A DNA stretch of 14,692 nt from Burkholderiales bacterium (lineage in GTDB: Bacteria > Pseudomonadota > Gammaproteobacteria > Burkholderiales > Burkholderiaceae), in the NCBI GenBank assembly GCA_947372535.1, contig CANBUA010000102.1, forward strand, positions 1-14,692, given 5' to 3'. A program made the position numbers and the translations under genes. Positions 7,384 to 13,583 of this stretch are shown piece after piece (the first letter of the stretch is position 1; each line of letters begins with the position of its first letter). The notes under the pieces are model-generated. The model was given only the letters and a program-made list of their open reading frames with translations. It was not told the DNA's origin and did not search any database.

Positions 7384-9686
7384 GCGCCATCAGGAGCAAC
7401 CGCTGGGCCTGGATCGTCTCCGGCGTGGCCATGAGCGGCGCTGGGCTGGTGCTGGCCTTCATGCTGGTCTTTGCCACCCAGAACCGCGAACGCTTCGAGC
7501 CCCATTTCGTCTGGCTGTTCTGGACCAATGTGGTGATCGCCTCCGTGCTGGGCCTGGTGATCGTGCTGGCCCTGGCTCGCCTGGCCATCCGCGTGCGCCG
7601 CCGCAAGTTCGGCAGCCGGTTGCTGCTCAAGCTGGCCCGCATTTTCGCGCTGGTGGCGTTGGCGCCCGGCCTGCTGATCTACGGCGTGTCCTACCAATTC
7701 GTCTCGCGCAGCATCGAGACCTGGTTCGACATCCGGGTCGAAAGCGCGCTGGATGCCGGCCTCAACCTGGCCCGCTCCACCATGGACAGCCTGAGCCAGG
7801 ACCTCTCCAGCAAAACCCAACTCGCGGCCGAGCGCATGTCCGGCCTGCCCGGCACACCCTCATCGGACGGCGTGCCGCCCCTGCTCACCTTGGAGCGCCT
7901 GCGCGAGCAAATGGGCGCCGACTCGGTCGCCCTGATCAGCGAAAGTGGTGTGGTCGAGACCCAGGTCGGCGGCGACAACGGCCCCGAACTCAACACCGCC
8001 CGCATCCCATCGACCTTGCGTCAGGAGGCCAAGGCCCAAGGCGTGGCCACCCTGATCGAAGGCCTGGACGACGGCAACGCGCCCAAGGTGATGGCCCTGG
8101 CGTGGATGCCCGACCGGGGCTTCAGCCTGCAAAGTCGCGGCCGCTACCTGCTGGTGCAGCGCGCCTTGCAGAAAGACCTGGTGCGCAACGCCCTGGACGT
8201 GCAGAACGCCTACCGCGAGTACCAACAGCGCTCGCTGGGCCGCGAAGGCCTGCGCCGCATGTACATCGGCACCTTGACGCTGTCGTTGGTCCTGGCCGTC
8301 TTCGGCGCCATGGTGCTGGCCGCCACCTTGGGCCAGCAACTGGCTCATCCACTGCTGTTGCTGGCCGAAGGCGTCGGCGAAGTGGCACGCGGTGACCTCA
8401 GCCCCAAGGCCATCTTCGCCTCCCAGGACGAACTGGGCGGTCTGACCCGCGATTTCGCCAACATGACCCAGCAACTGGCCGATGCCAGGTCGGAGGCCGA
8501 ACAAAGCGCCGGCCAGTTGGAAAGCGCCCGCGCCCATGTCCAAACCATCCTGGACAACCTGACCTCCGGCGTGATCGTGTTCGACGAACATGGCCACATC
8601 GACACCGTCAACCCCGGCGCCACCCGAATCTTGCGCGCGCCCGTCTCGGCCTACCGTGGTCAGCCCATGGAGAGCATCCCCAGCCTGCGGGAACTGGCCA
8701 CCTCGGTCAACGAACGCTTTGCCACCTACGCCCGCGACCCCGAGCCCGGTGAGCGCCAGCAATGGCAGGAGTCCTTCGAGATCACGGCCAACCAGAGCCA
8801 CTTGCAAGATCTGAATGAATCGCAGACCCTGCTGGTGCGTGGCGCCGACCTGCCTGACCGCGCTCGACTGATCGTCTTCGATGACATCACCGAGCTCGTG
8901 TCGGCCCAACGCTCCAAGGCCTGGGGCGAAGTGGCCAGGCGTGTGGCCCATGAGATCAAGAACCCGCTGACACCCATCCAGCTGTCGGCTGAGCGCCTGC
9001 AGATGAAGCTGCATGACAAACTGGACGAGCCTGGTCAGCAGCTCCTGCACCGCTCAGTCAACACCATCGTCACGCAGGTGCAGGCGCTCAAGAACCTGAT
9101 CAACGAGTTCCGCGATTTCGCGCGACTGCCCACGGCGCGCCTGGCCAACCTGGACCTCAACGCCCTGATCAACGAGGTCTTGGTGCTGTACGGCCATGCC
9201 ATCGAGACCGGCGAGATGGACGTCCACCTCAGTGCGGACATTCCCTTGATCGAAGGCGATGCTGCATTGCTGCGCCAAGTGGTCCACAATCTGGTCCAAA
9301 ATGCCTTCGATGCCACTCAGGAGATGCCAGTGGGCAGTGGCACACGGGTCCAGCTTTGCACCGAACTGCGCCAGGACGAACAAGGACAGGTCCAAGCAGT
9401 GCGGCTCGTGATCCGCGACAATGGCGCTGGATTCTCCGAGAAAGTGCTCAAGCGGGCCTTCGAGCCGTATGTCACCACAAAGTCGCATGGCACGGGCCTT
9501 GGACTTGCAGTGGTCAAGAAGATCGCCGACGAACACGAGGCCATCATCCGGCTCAGAAATCTCGCCGCCCCAGGCAATCCCTCAGAATATAGAGGTATGA
9601 CAGGGGCTCAAGTTTCGCTATCATTTTCAAAGCTGTCATTCAACTCACCTCAGGCGGCCTCGTTCGACAGCACGCAGGCATCCTGA
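7380..9686 (+). CDS. ntrY: NtrY-type membrane sensor histidine kinase
   Basis: A sensor kinase that phosphorylates its partner regulator NtrX; NtrYX systems respond to nitrogen, redox or envelope state depending on the species. Length is 768 residues from the ATG overlapping the DUF4390 stop; a GTG 51 nt upstream is in frame but lies inside that gene. Membrane segments lie at about 9-33, 43-70 and 85-107. A periplasmic region of about 190 residues follows, then a fourth segment at 294-318, HAMP at about 317-370, and PAS at about 385-500 (ILDNLTSGVIVFDEHGHI). The dimerisation helix has VARRVAHEIKNPLTPIQLSA with phospho-acceptor His524. The ATPase domain has an N box (VVHNLVQNAFDA, near 637), G1 RDNGAGF (near 680) and G2 GTGLGLAVVKK (near 705). 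All kinase boxes are intact. ntrX begins 13 nt downstream. Confidence 0.93.
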   Translation: MSAIRSNRWAWIVSGVAMSGAGLVLAFMLVFATQNRERFEPHFVWLFWTNVVIASVLGLVIVLALARLAIRVRRRKFGSRLLLKLARIFALVALAPGLLIYGVSYQFVSRSIETWFDIRVESALDAGLNLARSTMDSLSQDLSSKTQLAAERMSGLPGTPSSDGVPPLLTLERLREQMGADSVALISESGVVETQVGGDNGPELNTARIPSTLRQEAKAQGVATLIEGLDDGNAPKVMALAWMPDRGFSLQSRGRYLLVQRALQKDLVRNALDVQNAYREYQQRSLGREGLRRMYIGTLTLSLVLAVFGAMVLAATLGQQLAHPLLLLAEGVGEVARGDLSPKAIFASQDELGGLTRDFANMTQQLADARSEAEQSAGQLESARAHVQTILDNLTSGVIVFDEHGHIDTVNPGATRILRAPVSAYRGQPMESIPSLRELATSVNERFATYARDPEPGERQQWQESFEITANQSHLQDLNESQTLLVRGADLPDRARLIVFDDITELVSAQRSKAWGEVARRVAHEIKNPLTPIQLSAERLQMKLHDKLDEPGQQLLHRSVNTIVTQVQALKNLINEFRDFARLPTARLANLDLNALINEVLVLYGHAIETGEMDVHLSADIPLIEGDAALLRQVVHNLVQNAFDATQEMPVGSGTRVQLCTELRQDEQGQVQAVRLVIRDNGAGFSEKVLKRAFEPYVTTKSHGTGLGLAVVKKIADEHEAIIRLRNLAAPGNPSEYRGMTGAQVSLSFSKLSFNSPQAASFDSTQAS

Positions 9687-9699
9687 GGACACAAAATTC

Positions 9700-10542
9700 A
9701 TGGCCACTATCCTTGTAGTTGACGACGAACTCGGCATCCGTGCCCTGTTGTCAGACATCCTGACCGACGAAGGTCATTCCGTTGAAGTCGCCGAAAACGC
9801 GGCACAAGCGCGCACCATGCGCGAACAGTGCAAGCCCGATCTGGTGCTTCTGGACATCTGGATGCCCGATGTGGACGGCGTGACCTTGCTCAAGGAGTGG
9901 GGCGCCAACGGCCAGTTGACGATGCCGGTGATCATGATGTCCGGCCACGGCACCATCGACACGGCGGTGGAAGCCACCAAGGTGGGCGCCCAGTCTTTCC
10001 TGGAAAAGCCCATCACCATGCAGAAGCTGCTGCGTGCTGTCGATCAAGGCTTGACCAAGGCCTCACCCGCCCCAACCGCCGCCGCCAAGCCCGCACTGGG
10101 CTCGGCCATGCCTCACCTGGCCAGCGTCACACCCATCACGGCCGCCCCGTCTTACAGCCATGGCGTGCCACAACTGGTGTCCGTGCGCAGCGACATGATG
10201 ATCGGCGGAGGCGCTTCCGCCAGTCACCCCAGTCATCACCAGCACCCCGTCATGAACCATCAGAGCGTCCATGGGGGCATGCACCACAACCCCGGCCTGA
10301 ACGGCGGGGCACCAACGGCGCCTGTCGGCCTGGCCCATGAGCAGCTGTTCGAACTGGACCGCCCGCTGCGTGAGGCACGCGACGACTTCGAGCGTGCCTA
10401 CTTCGAGTTCCACCTGGCGCGCGAAGGCGGCAGCATGACCCGCGTGGCCGAGAAGACCGGCTTGGAGCGCACCCACCTCTACCGCAAGCTCAAACAATTG
10501 GGCGTGGATCTGACGCGCAACCGAAAAGCGGTCGCAAACTGA
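9700..10542 (+). CDS. ntrX: NtrX-like response regulator lacking the AAA+ domain
   Basis: The partner of NtrY by position and sequence. Residues 1-120 are a complete receiver domain: acidic pair Asp8/Asp9, phospho-acceptor Asp52 in LLDIWMPD, Ser81 in MMSGHG, Lys103 in FLEKPI. Residues 215-275 are a Fis-type DNA-binding domain (FERAYFEFHLAREGGSMTRV, EKTGLERTHLYRKLKQLG). Classical NtrX has about 240 residues of sigma-54-activating AAA+ ATPase between them, with Walker A and GAFTGA; none of this is present and the protein is only 280 residues. Instead there is a low-complexity linker of about 95 residues (121-215), rich in Ala, Pro and Gly, with eight His between 176 and 196. There is no frameshift or stop, so the short form looks deliberate. 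It probably binds DNA but cannot activate sigma-54 polymerase. A GAGGA precedes the ATG by about 10 nt. The name is by orthology; the function differs from the model NtrX. Confidence 0.85.
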   Translation: MATILVVDDELGIRALLSDILTDEGHSVEVAENAAQARTMREQCKPDLVLLDIWMPDVDGVTLLKEWGANGQLTMPVIMMSGHGTIDTAVEATKVGAQSFLEKPITMQKLLRAVDQGLTKASPAPTAAAKPALGSAMPHLASVTPITAAPSYSHGVPQLVSVRSDMMIGGGASASHPSHHQHPVMNHQSVHGGMHHNPGLNGGAPTAPVGLAHEQLFELDRPLREARDDFERAYFEFHLAREGGSMTRVAEKTGLERTHLYRKLKQLGVDLTRNRKAVAN

Positions 10543-10544
10543 TG

Positions 10545-10550
10545 TATAGT
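10545..10550 (+). promoter_or_regulatory. Candidate -10 box for tRNA-Phe
   Basis: TATAGT lies just after the ntrX stop, about 48 nt before the mature tRNA 5' end, and is followed by a GC-rich stretch. No good -35 hexamer is seen at the expected distance, which would fall inside the last codons of ntrX. The tRNA could instead depend partly on read-through from ntrYX. Confidence 0.3.
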
Positions 10551-10597
10551 TGCGGTCTCTGCTGATCGCTGCAAGCAATTGCACAAAAAGCAGTGAT

Positions 10598-10673
10598 GGC
10601 CAAGTAGCTCAGTTGGTAGAGCAGCGGATTGAAAATCCGCGTGTCGGTGGTTCGATTCCGCCCTTGGCCACCA
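10598..10673 (+). tRNA. tRNA-Phe (anticodon GAA)
   Basis: A 76-nt cloverleaf with encoded CCA. The acceptor stem GGCCAAG (10598-10604) pairs with CTTGGCC (10663-10669), followed by A and CCA at 10670-10673. The D-arm is AGCTCAGTTGGTAGAGC. The anticodon stem GCGGA/TCCGC encloses the loop TTGAAAA, with GAA at 10631-10633. The T-arm contains GGTTCGATTCC. The sequence closely resembles the E. coli tRNA-Phe core. The tRNA lies about 1.3 kb from an integrase gene; tRNA 3' ends are common integration targets, but no second copy of this 3' end is in the window. Confidence 0.97.
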
Positions 10674-10688
10674 ACAAATTTCATAGAC

Positions 10689-10721
10689 AAAGCCCCGCAT
10701 GGTTCGCCATCCGGGGCTTTT
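10689..10721 (+). terminator. Intrinsic terminator after tRNA-Phe
   Basis: AAAGCCCCG (10689-10697) pairs with CGGGGCTTT (10712-10720). Inside, ATGG and CCAT form four more pairs closed on a TTCG tetraloop, separated from the outer stem by one C-C mismatch. A four-T run ends the structure at 10721. This is a strong Rho-independent terminator for the tRNA, and for any ntrYX read-through. Confidence 0.85.
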
Positions 10722-10732
10722 CTACAATTCGG

Positions 10733-10760
10733 GGCTTCGTTCTACAAAAAGCCAGTTTTG
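10733..10760 (+). repeat. Direct repeat, left copy (diverged)
   Basis: A 28-nt sequence that matches 11469-11496 at 23 of 28 positions by eye, flanking the small gene at 10830-11468. Four of the five differences are transitions. The core GGGGCTT followed by CTACAA also occurs in the terminator just upstream (10713-10727), so the left side has a tandem pair of this short motif. Confidence 0.5.
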
Positions 10761-10829
10761 CTGATGCGGGGGCCTTGCCGCTCATCCACGTCACACAATT
10801 GCTTTCATTCATAAAACTGGGATGCCTTC

Positions 10830-11468
10830 ATGAGCTGGAACTCATACATCGTGGCCTGCCTCATGGCCACCATTGCCTTCTCTTCGTACGCCCAATGCAC
10901 GAAGGACACCGACTGCAAAGGTAAGCGCATTTGCGAAACCGGTGTATGTGTTGCACCGCCCTCTGAGCCCCAGGCCACACCAATCAAGCCACAGGCGCCC
11001 AGGCCCGCTGGTCCATACCCAAAATTTCAGGACTACCCTGTTGTTCGACATCCAGGCCCCTGGTTCATCCCCAAGGGAGTTCGCCGGGTCAGCGAGAACG
11101 AATGGCGAAACGATCAAGGTAAGCTGATAGATCGCCCAACACTTAACTTTGGTGCGAAATACGCTGCGTCCCTGCACAGCTGCGGGACAGGGTGCAGGTA
11201 CTACACGCTTACCGACCTATCCACAGGACGCGACTTCGACACGCTGGCCCCCTTCTCTTCGGGTGAGCCATCCCCGATGACCAAGGACGGATATTTGTAC
11301 GTCACGGACCTTGTCACTAGGGCAGGAAGCAACATGCTCGTTGCCCAATACCAAGTTGAAAACGGCACCGTGGGTGGTGAGTGCAGAGAGCGGATCTTTG
11401 TTCTGGAAAACGAACGACTGAGGCCGATCACAGAGACGAAGTACGGTTGCTCGGCCTTCCCCCCTTGA
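10830..11468 (+). CDS. Small exported protein with Cys motif, unknown function
   Basis: I do not recognise a family with a known function. The 212 residues begin with a signal peptide (MSWNSYIVACLMATIAFSSYA, likely cut before Gln22). Four Cys at 23, 29, 35 and 40 then form a compact motif, CTKDTDCKGKRICETGVC, which recurs in many secreted proteins and probably makes two disulfides. A Pro-rich linker (about 42-62) leads to a beta-rich domain of about 140 residues with further Cys pairs (HSCGTGCRYY near 117, and Cys near 190 and 207). No lipobox, catalytic motif or later membrane segment is seen. The Shine-Dalgarno is weak. Codon and base use are more AT-rich than the backbone genes to the left, and the gene stands alone between diverged direct repeats, so acquisition is plausible. 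Reading frame and export are well supported. Confidence 0.75.
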   Translation: MSWNSYIVACLMATIAFSSYAQCTKDTDCKGKRICETGVCVAPPSEPQATPIKPQAPRPAGPYPKFQDYPVVRHPGPWFIPKGVRRVSENEWRNDQGKLIDRPTLNFGAKYAASLHSCGTGCRYYTLTDLSTGRDFDTLAPFSSGEPSPMTKDGYLYVTDLVTRAGSNMLVAQYQVENGTVGGECRERIFVLENERLRPITETKYGCSAFPP

Positions 11469-11496
11469 GGCTCCGCTCTACAAACAGCCGGTCTTG
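11469..11496 (+). repeat. Direct repeat, right copy (diverged)
   Basis: Partner of 10733-10760 (23 of 28 identical). It starts on the base right after the stop codon of the small exported-protein gene. Both copies could encode a similar short peptide, F/L-YK-K/Q-PVL, so they may be remnants of a former coding sequence rather than a functional element. Confidence 0.5.
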
Positions 11497-11944
11497 ATGG
11501 CGCGGGGCACCTCCCCAGCCCGTCGACGTCATTCGCTCGCGACCACCATCATCACGCGGCGATGACCTAGGTTTGAACGGCCCGGGCCACGGCCACCGAC
11601 ATCCGGGCGCGGCCTGGCCGCACCCACCACGCCAGCGGTCTGGCTCGCGTTGACTGAACCGGTTGACCTGGGTCATCTGCTCGGAATCACCAGGAAAACT
11701 CAGGTGAACCGACGGAAAACCGGTTGTCCCTTCGGTTGATCTCCCGCCTAGGGGTAGGCGCCCCTAGGCCTAGGGCTACAGGGGGACCGCTTCCAGCCTT
11801 GCCCTGTTGAGGTTGGCCAGAGCTTTGCGGCCGGCCTCGCCATCTTCAATGGTGGTGGACCGGGCCGCCCCAGGCCCAGCCCGGCCAGCAGCACACCGCT
11901 CTGCATCTCCCACCCTCCCGCCTTACCCTACCCATCAGGCAGGC
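11469..11944. other. Gene-free, dyad-rich interval next to the integrase
   Basis: No convincing gene. Palindromes and inverted repeats crowd 11566-11775: CCTAGG at 11566, 11747, 11763 and 11769; GGCCCGGGCC at 11579; GCGGCCTGGCCGC at 11609; AACCGGTT at 11657 and 11718; TGACCTGGGTCA at 11664. CGGTTGA followed by C/T-CT occurs at 11660 and 11733. The stem GCCTAGGGG/CCCCTAGGC lies at 11746-11769. On the minus strand a 45-codon GTG frame (11913 to 11776) ends in a plausible protein tail (EDGEAGRKALANLNRARLEA), possibly a gene remnant. The setting, beside an integrase, suggests recombination or regulatory sites. Confidence 0.5.
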
Positions 11945-11970
11945 AAAAAAATGCGCCCAACGCGGGCGCA
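11945..11970 (-). terminator. Intrinsic terminator of the integrase operon
   Basis: Read on the minus strand, TGCGCCC (11970-11964) pairs with GGGCGCA (11958-11952) around a 5-nt loop, followed by seven T (11951-11945). It lies 23 nt past the integrase stop and is a textbook Rho-independent terminator. Confidence 0.88.
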
Positions 11971-11993
11971 AACGCGGCGGATGGGGCAAGGCA

Positions 11994-12971
11994 TCAACGG
12001 AGTGGCTTCACCTTTTCCCCAACCCGACGCTTGACGTAGTGCTCGGTCATCTCCCGCCGCTTGTGCCCCAGCAGGAGTTGCGAGTGCGCCAGGTCGCCCG
12101 TGTCGGTCGCCGCCTTGGCCCGGATATCCCGAAACTGGAAGGACACGCCGGCCGCCTGGCGGGCCTTGTCAAACCGGGAGCGCAGCGCGTAGGTCCCGAG
12201 GGCCTTGCCGTCATCGTCTTGGATCAACATCGGGCCGGTCCTGAGCCTGGGGCGCTGGCTGATCCGATCGATCACTGCCTTCAGCTCCCCGGTGATCTCG
12301 ATGGAGCGCTTCACGCCCGTCTTGTTCTGCACCACGCGCAACACGCCCTCGCTGATGTCATCGCGGCGGATCTTGAGCACGTCGGCGGGCCGCTGGCCGG
12401 TGAGCAAGGCGATGTCCATCGCGTCTTGCACCGTGGGGTGGGCCTTGGCCCAGACCGCTTGAAACTCGGGGTCGGTCACATACCGGTCGCGGCCCAGCTC
12501 TCGGAAGCCCTTGACGCCCTGGCATGGGTTGGGCGCATCGGTGTAGCCCCACTCGCGGGCCTTGTTGAAGACGTGACTCAGCAATGCCTTCTCACGGTTG
12601 GCCCGGGCCTTGGCGGTCTCGCCGCGGCGATCAAGGTATTCACGCACGTGGTGCGGCTTGATGCTCTCGATGAGCACCCGCCCGAACACCGCCCGCAACC
12701 TGGCCAACTCTTTCAGGTTGTCGGCCTGGGTTCGCCTGGCCTTGGTTGGCATCACCTGGCGCTCGTATCGCTGGGCGATGGCCTCGAAGGTCTTCACGCT
12801 TGGGTCAGGCTCGGCGCCCTCCATGCGCGCCCAGGTGAGCAGCGCAATGGCCCGCTCCCGGCCCAGCGGTGTCCACTTGCGCGGCCCCGAGGTGGTGACG
12901 TGATAGAAGAACTTGCCCTTCTTCGTCATCCCCTTGGGTAGGTCTTTGTTGGTGGTTCTTTTGCGGCCCAT
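11994..12971 (-). CDS. Tyrosine recombinase (phage-type integrase)
   Basis: Catalyses site-specific integration and excision of the element through a covalent 3'-phosphotyrosine intermediate. Length is 325 residues. The basic N-terminus (MGRKRTTNKD) and residues to about 55 are the arm-type DNA-binding part. Residues 60-150 are the helical core-binding domain (TFEAIAQRYERQVMP, ANREKALLSHVFNKAREWGY). Residues 160-325 are catalytic: Arg194 in TGQRPADVLKI, Lys217 in NKTGVKRS, Arg284 in FRDIRAKAATD, His303 in LLGHK, and nucleophile Tyr312 in MTEHYVKRR. The first His of the usual HxxR box is Arg281 here, a substitution seen in a phage integrase subgroup. The start lies 2 nt after the stop of the DUF4224 gene, so the two are co-transcribed. 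The enzyme looks intact. Confidence 0.93.
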   Translation of the reverse strand: MGRKRTTNKDLPKGMTKKGKFFYHVTTSGPRKWTPLGRERAIALLTWARMEGAEPDPSVKTFEAIAQRYERQVMPTKARRTQADNLKELARLRAVFGRVLIESIKPHHVREYLDRRGETAKARANREKALLSHVFNKAREWGYTDAPNPCQGVKGFRELGRDRYVTDPEFQAVWAKAHPTVQDAMDIALLTGQRPADVLKIRRDDISEGVLRVVQNKTGVKRSIEITGELKAVIDRISQRPRLRTGPMLIQDDDGKALGTYALRSRFDKARQAAGVSFQFRDIRAKAATDTGDLAHSQLLLGHKRREMTEHYVKRRVGEKVKPLR

Positions 12972-12973
12972 GA

Positions 12974-13225
12974 TCAGATGCGGTTCAACGAAGAAAAGTC
13001 AGGTTCTACTAAGGCTGCAGCCTGGGTTGCCAGGTCAGATGCACCGGTTTTCACACGGGTTGAACCCATGCGCTCAAGGAAGTAATCACGGCTCACCCGG
13101 GGTTGTTTGCTACGGGTCAGCACGAACCGCCAGCGGTTCTTTTCAAGCCACCGTGCGTGGCCGCCAGAGGTCTTGAAGCCGGTCAAATCGACCAGCTCAT
13201 CAGGTGTCAGAAATAGGCCTTGCAT
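12974..13225 (-). CDS. DUF4224 small protein, putative excisionase or integrase accessory
   Basis: An 83-residue protein whose first half matches the DUF4224 pattern (LFLTPDELVDLTGFKTSG, then HARWLEKNRWRFVLTRSKQPRVSRDYF). These small proteins usually lie immediately before phage integrase genes and look like short winged or MerR-like helix-turn-helix proteins, so a recombination directionality or DNA-bending role is likely but inferred. The ATG at 13225 is preceded on the minus strand by GGGCGAGGG; an earlier in-frame ATG would add 16 basic residues that do not belong to the family. The tail (about 53-83) is variable. The stop is 2 nt from the integrase start. Confidence 0.8.
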   Translation of the reverse strand: MQGLFLTPDELVDLTGFKTSGGHARWLEKNRWRFVLTRSKQPRVSRDYFLERMGSTRVKTGASDLATQAAALVEPDFSSLNRI

Positions 13226-13277
13226 GCCCTCGCCCTTTGTCTTGTTGGTTCGCCTGTGCGGACCTGGGCCCAAGTTC

Positions 13278-13305
13278 TTGCAACTTTTCGCCAGGTCGCT
13301 ATGCT
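13278..13305 (+). promoter_or_regulatory. Candidate sigma-70 promoter opposite the integrase operon leader
   Basis: TTGCAA (13278-13283), 16-nt spacer, TATGCT (13300-13305), facing right, each hexamer matching consensus at four of six positions. It lies in the 100-bp gap between the basic-protein gene and the DUF4224 gene, and points away from the integrase. A perfect hairpin and T-run follow 28 nt after the -10 box, so it would drive a very short RNA. Confidence 0.4.
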
Positions 13306-13311
13306 CTCGCT

Positions 13312-13373
13312 GTGGTTGATTCCCGTCAGCCCGCCCCGTACCGGGTTGCTGTGCTTGGTACGGGGCATTTTTC
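13312..13373 (+). ncRNA. Candidate short counter-transcribed RNA
   Basis: Bounded by the promoter-like sequence ending at 13305 and the hairpin with T-run ending at 13372, this would be an RNA of about 60 nt. It is complementary to the 3' end of the basic-protein gene (13326-13583) and to the untranslated stretch leading towards DUF4224 and integrase. It might act as an antisense RNA on that transcript, or be free-standing. I do not recognise a known RNA family. Support is from promoter and terminator shape only. Confidence 0.35.
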
Positions 13374-13583
13374 TTTGGCCTTCTGGGTTCGCTCTCTGAG
13401 GCGCCTCTTGCGCCTGATGTTGGCCAGCTCGCCGTCCCTCGTGAACTTGGCCACCATCTTGTTGACGTGCCGTTGAAGACGAGTCACGTTCACATCCATG
13501 GAAAAGCAATGGCGAAAGCGCAAGCCCGGCAAGGGCTCGTTTTTGGGTTTGCGTGGTGTCCGCTGAATGCCGCGCCGGTTCAT
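13326..13583 (-). CDS. Small very basic protein, possibly ribosomal protein bS21-like
   Basis: 85 residues, rich in Arg and Lys, probably binding nucleic acid. The start at 13583 overlaps the stop of the preceding gene (ATGA on the minus strand) with a G-rich Shine-Dalgarno about 6 nt upstream, a clear coupling signal. The middle (residues about 29-75: VTRLQRHVNKMVAKF, then GELANIRRKRRLRERTQKAK) has the spacing of basic helices of the bS21 family (RFKR, then EKxGxLxELRRR), but the hallmark EKPT segment is absent. An internal Met (MDVNVTR) could give a 57-residue form. Its last codons form one side of the hairpin at 13333-13366. A DNA-binding or packaging-related role is equally possible. The gene is likely real; the family is uncertain. 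Confidence 0.55.
   Translation of the reverse strand: MNRRGIQRTPRKPKNEPLPGLRFRHCFSMDVNVTRLQRHVNKMVAKFTRDGELANIRRKRRLRERTQKAKEKCPVPSTATRYGAG
13333..13372 (+). terminator. Plus-strand hairpin and T-run
   Basis: GCCCCGTACC (13333-13342) pairs perfectly with GGTACGGGGC (13357-13366) over a 14-nt loop, followed by A and five T at 13368-13372. The T-run is only on the right side, so termination works for rightward transcription, although every gene nearby is leftward. This is the main evidence that a plus-strand transcript exists here. Confidence 0.6.

Noticed and set aside
10713..11496. Integron-like attC sites around the small exported-protein gene
   Set aside because: The repeats lack GTTRRRY/RYYYAAC core sites and the long imperfect inverted symmetry of attC, and there is no intI.
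11566..11775. CRISPR array or iteron-type replication origin
   Set aside because: Repeats are short, unevenly spaced and mostly palindromic; no regular repeat-spacer unit, and no rep or cas gene nearby.
12039..12941. Plus-strand open frame of 300 codons opposite the integrase
   Set aside because: Shadow of the integrase; composition is biased and no motif is recognisable.
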